NCBI GenBank assembly: GCA_035295665.1
Contig: DATGIQ010000245.1
Coordinates: 1-16,847 of the forward strand
Direction of reading: 5' to 3'
From: DATGIQ01 sp035295665
Lineage (GTDB): Bacteria > Planctomycetota > Planctomycetia > Gemmatales > Gemmataceae
DNA length: 16,847 bases
Made by a program: the position numbers and the translations under genes. The notes beneath the pieces are model-generated. The model had not been told where the DNA came from and made no database searches. It saw only the letters and a list, made by a program, of their open reading frames with translations. Shown piece by piece: positions 15,527-16,847 of the stretch; positions within the stretch are counted from its first letter, which is position 1; the number at the start of each line of letters is the position of its first letter.

Positions 15527-16042
15527 GTGGAAGTGATCAAGAATGAACTTCTGGGCGGAATCGGCGAGTCCGACCAAGTGCTCCGCATGGTTGTGCGGTT
15601 GGTGATTGCCAGCCTGTTAGGGGGATTGCTGGGGTTCGAACGGCAGCATGAACGCAAGTCGGCGGGCATCCGGACGCACATGCTGGTAGGTCTTGGCTCG
15701 GCGCTGTTCACGATGGTCCCTGCGGAGATCGGGATGGACGTTAGCCGGGTGATCCAGGGCGTCGCCGCGGGGATTGGTTTTCTCGGTGCAGGGACCATTC
15801 TGAAGCTGAGCGAAGCGCATGAAATCAAGGGCCTGACCACGGCGGCATGCATCTGGATGACGGCCGCCATGGGCACGGCAGTTGGAGCGGGACGCATTGG
15901 GCTGGCTGCCATCAGCGTTGGTCTGGCCCTGCTTATCCTCTACGTGCTTCACCGAATCGAACATTGGCTCAAGACCCGGACCGGCACGGGCCACTGCGAC
16001 AATCACCATGGCCCGGATACGGGCTCTCCTGGGATCGCTTGA
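15527..16042 (+). CDS. MgtC/SapB family membrane protein
   Basis: The 171-residue product matches the MgtC/SapB N-terminal membrane domain: several hydrophobic helices, with signature blocks LLGGLLGFERQHERKSAGIR, THMLVGLGSALFTM, the GIGFLGAGTIL loop and GLTTAACIWMTAAMGTAVGAG. Relatives influence magnesium homeostasis, membrane potential or ATP synthase, and many environmental members have unknown roles. The start is GTG at 15527, because GAGGAG lies 6 bases before it; the frame could extend to a TTG at 15494, which has no ribosome site. It begins 39 bp after the thioredoxin/PDZ gene, on the same strand, so it may be the third gene of that transcript. The C-terminal regulatory domain of some relatives is absent, leaving a short polar tail. 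Confidence 0.88.
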   Translation: MEVIKNELLGGIGESDQVLRMVVRLVIASLLGGLLGFERQHERKSAGIRTHMLVGLGSALFTMVPAEIGMDVSRVIQGVAAGIGFLGAGTILKLSEAHEIKGLTTAACIWMTAAMGTAVGAGRIGLAAISVGLALLILYVLHRIEHWLKTRTGTGHCDNHHGPDTGSPGIA

Positions 16043-16048
16043 GTCTGA

Positions 16049-16084
16049 TTTCCCGACTCCCTGACTCCCTGGTTCCCAAACTCC
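16049..16084. repeat. Degenerate period-8 tandem repeat
   Basis: About four and a half units of eight bases, based on CTCCCTGA with TTTCCCGA, CTCCCTGG and TTCCCAAA variants, fill most of the 52-bp gap between the MgtC-type gene and the convergent permease. The two central units differ by one base. It is short and degenerate, and no function is evident. Confidence 0.5.
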
Positions 16085-16094
16085 GCTTGAACGC

Positions 16095-16847
16095 TCAATC
16101 TTTCACGGGCACGCCGATTTTCCGCCAGACGAAATAGACCGGAAAACCTGTCGCGACAATGGCCAATCCGGGCCAGGTTGTCTTCGGCTGGCACACGAAG
16201 AGCACGACCAGGATGACGGACGCACCAAGCATGTACAAGGCCGGGACCAGCGGATAGCCGAAGGCTCGATACGGCCGTTCGGCATCCGGTTCGATGCGGC
16301 GGAGGCGAAAGATGCCGGCAATCGTGAGGATGTAGAAGATGAGCGCTGCCGACATGATGTACTGGAGCAGGTTGCTGTAGAGATTCCCGTAGATTACCGT
16401 GCCGGTGTCCGTGTTTCTTCCTTCGACCGTGCGCGGCAGGATCAGGACCGCCGCCCAGATTCCCTGAACGACCAGCGCCCAGGCCGGAACATGCTTCCCA
16501 TTCAGACGAGCCGCGGCCCGGAAGAACAAACCGTCCCGCGCCATGGCATAGTAGGCGCGGGCCCCGGCCAAGATCAAGCCGTTGTTGCAGCCAAAGGTCG
16601 AAATCATGATCGCGACGGCCATGATCGTTTCGCCGACCGGCCCGAATATCGTGTCCATTGTTGCCGACGCGACCCGATCGGCAGGAACTGTCTGAATCCT
16701 TTCAAACGGCAGCGTGACGAGATAGGCAATGTTGGCCAACAGGTAAAGGGCGATGACCAAAAGCGTTCCCATCGCCAGAGAAAGCGGTATGTCGCGCCGG
16801 GGATTGCGAACTTCGCCGGCCGTGAAGGTGATGTTGTTCCAGGCGTC
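16095..16847 (-). CDS. APC-superfamily amino-acid permease (partial, N-terminus outside window)
   Basis: The frame stays open to the right edge. The 25 codons before the internal ATG at 16772 read DAWNNITFTAGEVRNPRRDI and then PLSLA, typical of the segment joining two membrane helices in amino-acid/polyamine permeases. The visible 250 residues contain about six further hydrophobic helices, including LLVIALYLLANIAYLVTL, the conserved STFGCNNGLILAGARAYYAM helix with the following MARDGLFF loop, and the C-terminal pair ending in YFVWRKIG. It should be a secondary transporter of amino acids in the inner membrane; the substrate cannot be told. It converges on the MgtC-type gene. The true start lies outside the window. 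Confidence 0.9.
   Translation of the reverse strand, partial: DAWNNITFTAGEVRNPRRDIPLSLAMGTLLVIALYLLANIAYLVTLPFERIQTVPADRVASATMDTIFGPVGETIMAVAIMISTFGCNNGLILAGARAYYAMARDGLFFRAAARLNGKHVPAWALVVQGIWAAVLILPRTVEGRNTDTGTVIYGNLYSNLLQYIMSAALIFYILTIAGIFRLRRIEPDAERPYRAFGYPLVPALYMLGASVILVVLFVCQPKTTWPGLAIVATGFPVYFVWRKIGVPVKD

Overview
The window looks like a chromosomal piece of a planctomycete, most likely near the Gemmatales (inference from gene content). The pointers are an adjacent DUF1549/DUF1553 and DUF1501 pair, a multi-repeat DUF11 surface protein, a di-haem oxidoreductase carrying calcium-loop repeats, a tiny basic protein resembling the planctomycete DUF6800 group, many exported proteins and a GC-rich base composition. 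The order placement cannot be settled from the sequence alone.

Layout. The left edge (2-109) holds the last 35 codons of an ISAzo13-type transposase, then a gene-poor stretch with a terminator-like hairpin. A minus-strand CoxG/SRPBCC protein follows (457-906). Next come the plus-strand DUF1549/DUF1553 gene (1101-2711) and a Tat-exported DUF1501 protein (2797-4077). The 474-bp convergent gap after them contains a 19-bp inverted repeat and the C-terminal remnant of a PIN-domain protein. A minus-strand DUF11 protein (4552-6159) is followed by a plus-strand conserved hypothetical with a readable promoter (6377-6751). Then come a minus-strand membrane-anchored hypothetical (6783-7256) and a minus-strand di-haem oxidoreductase (7455-9449). 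Divergent from these are a 56-residue basic protein (9545-9715) and a stand-alone receiver protein (9907-10323). A 48-bp near-perfect palindrome separates the receiver gene from a convergent two-lobed M16 peptidase (10394-13219).

The right part is a plus-strand gene cluster: a Tat-exported metallophosphoesterase (13410-14234), a thioredoxin-like/PDZ protein (14252-15487) and an MgtC-type membrane protein (15527-16042). An APC-type amino-acid permease on the minus strand runs off the right edge.

The main discovery candidate is the thioredoxin-like/PDZ gene. Read simply, it is broken by two TGA codons, but the frame is unchanged before, between and after them. The TGAs sit exactly where a thioredoxin CxxC motif would be, giving U-S-H-U at residues 56-59. 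A 7-bp hairpin with an AGGUU apical loop lies 25 and 34 nt downstream of the two TGAs, within the distance range known for bacterial SECIS elements. I therefore interpret it as an exported UxxU selenoprotein joined to a CxxCH segment and two PDZ-like domains. An ordinary annotation would call only the downstream part from an internal ATG (14522), or call a pseudogene.
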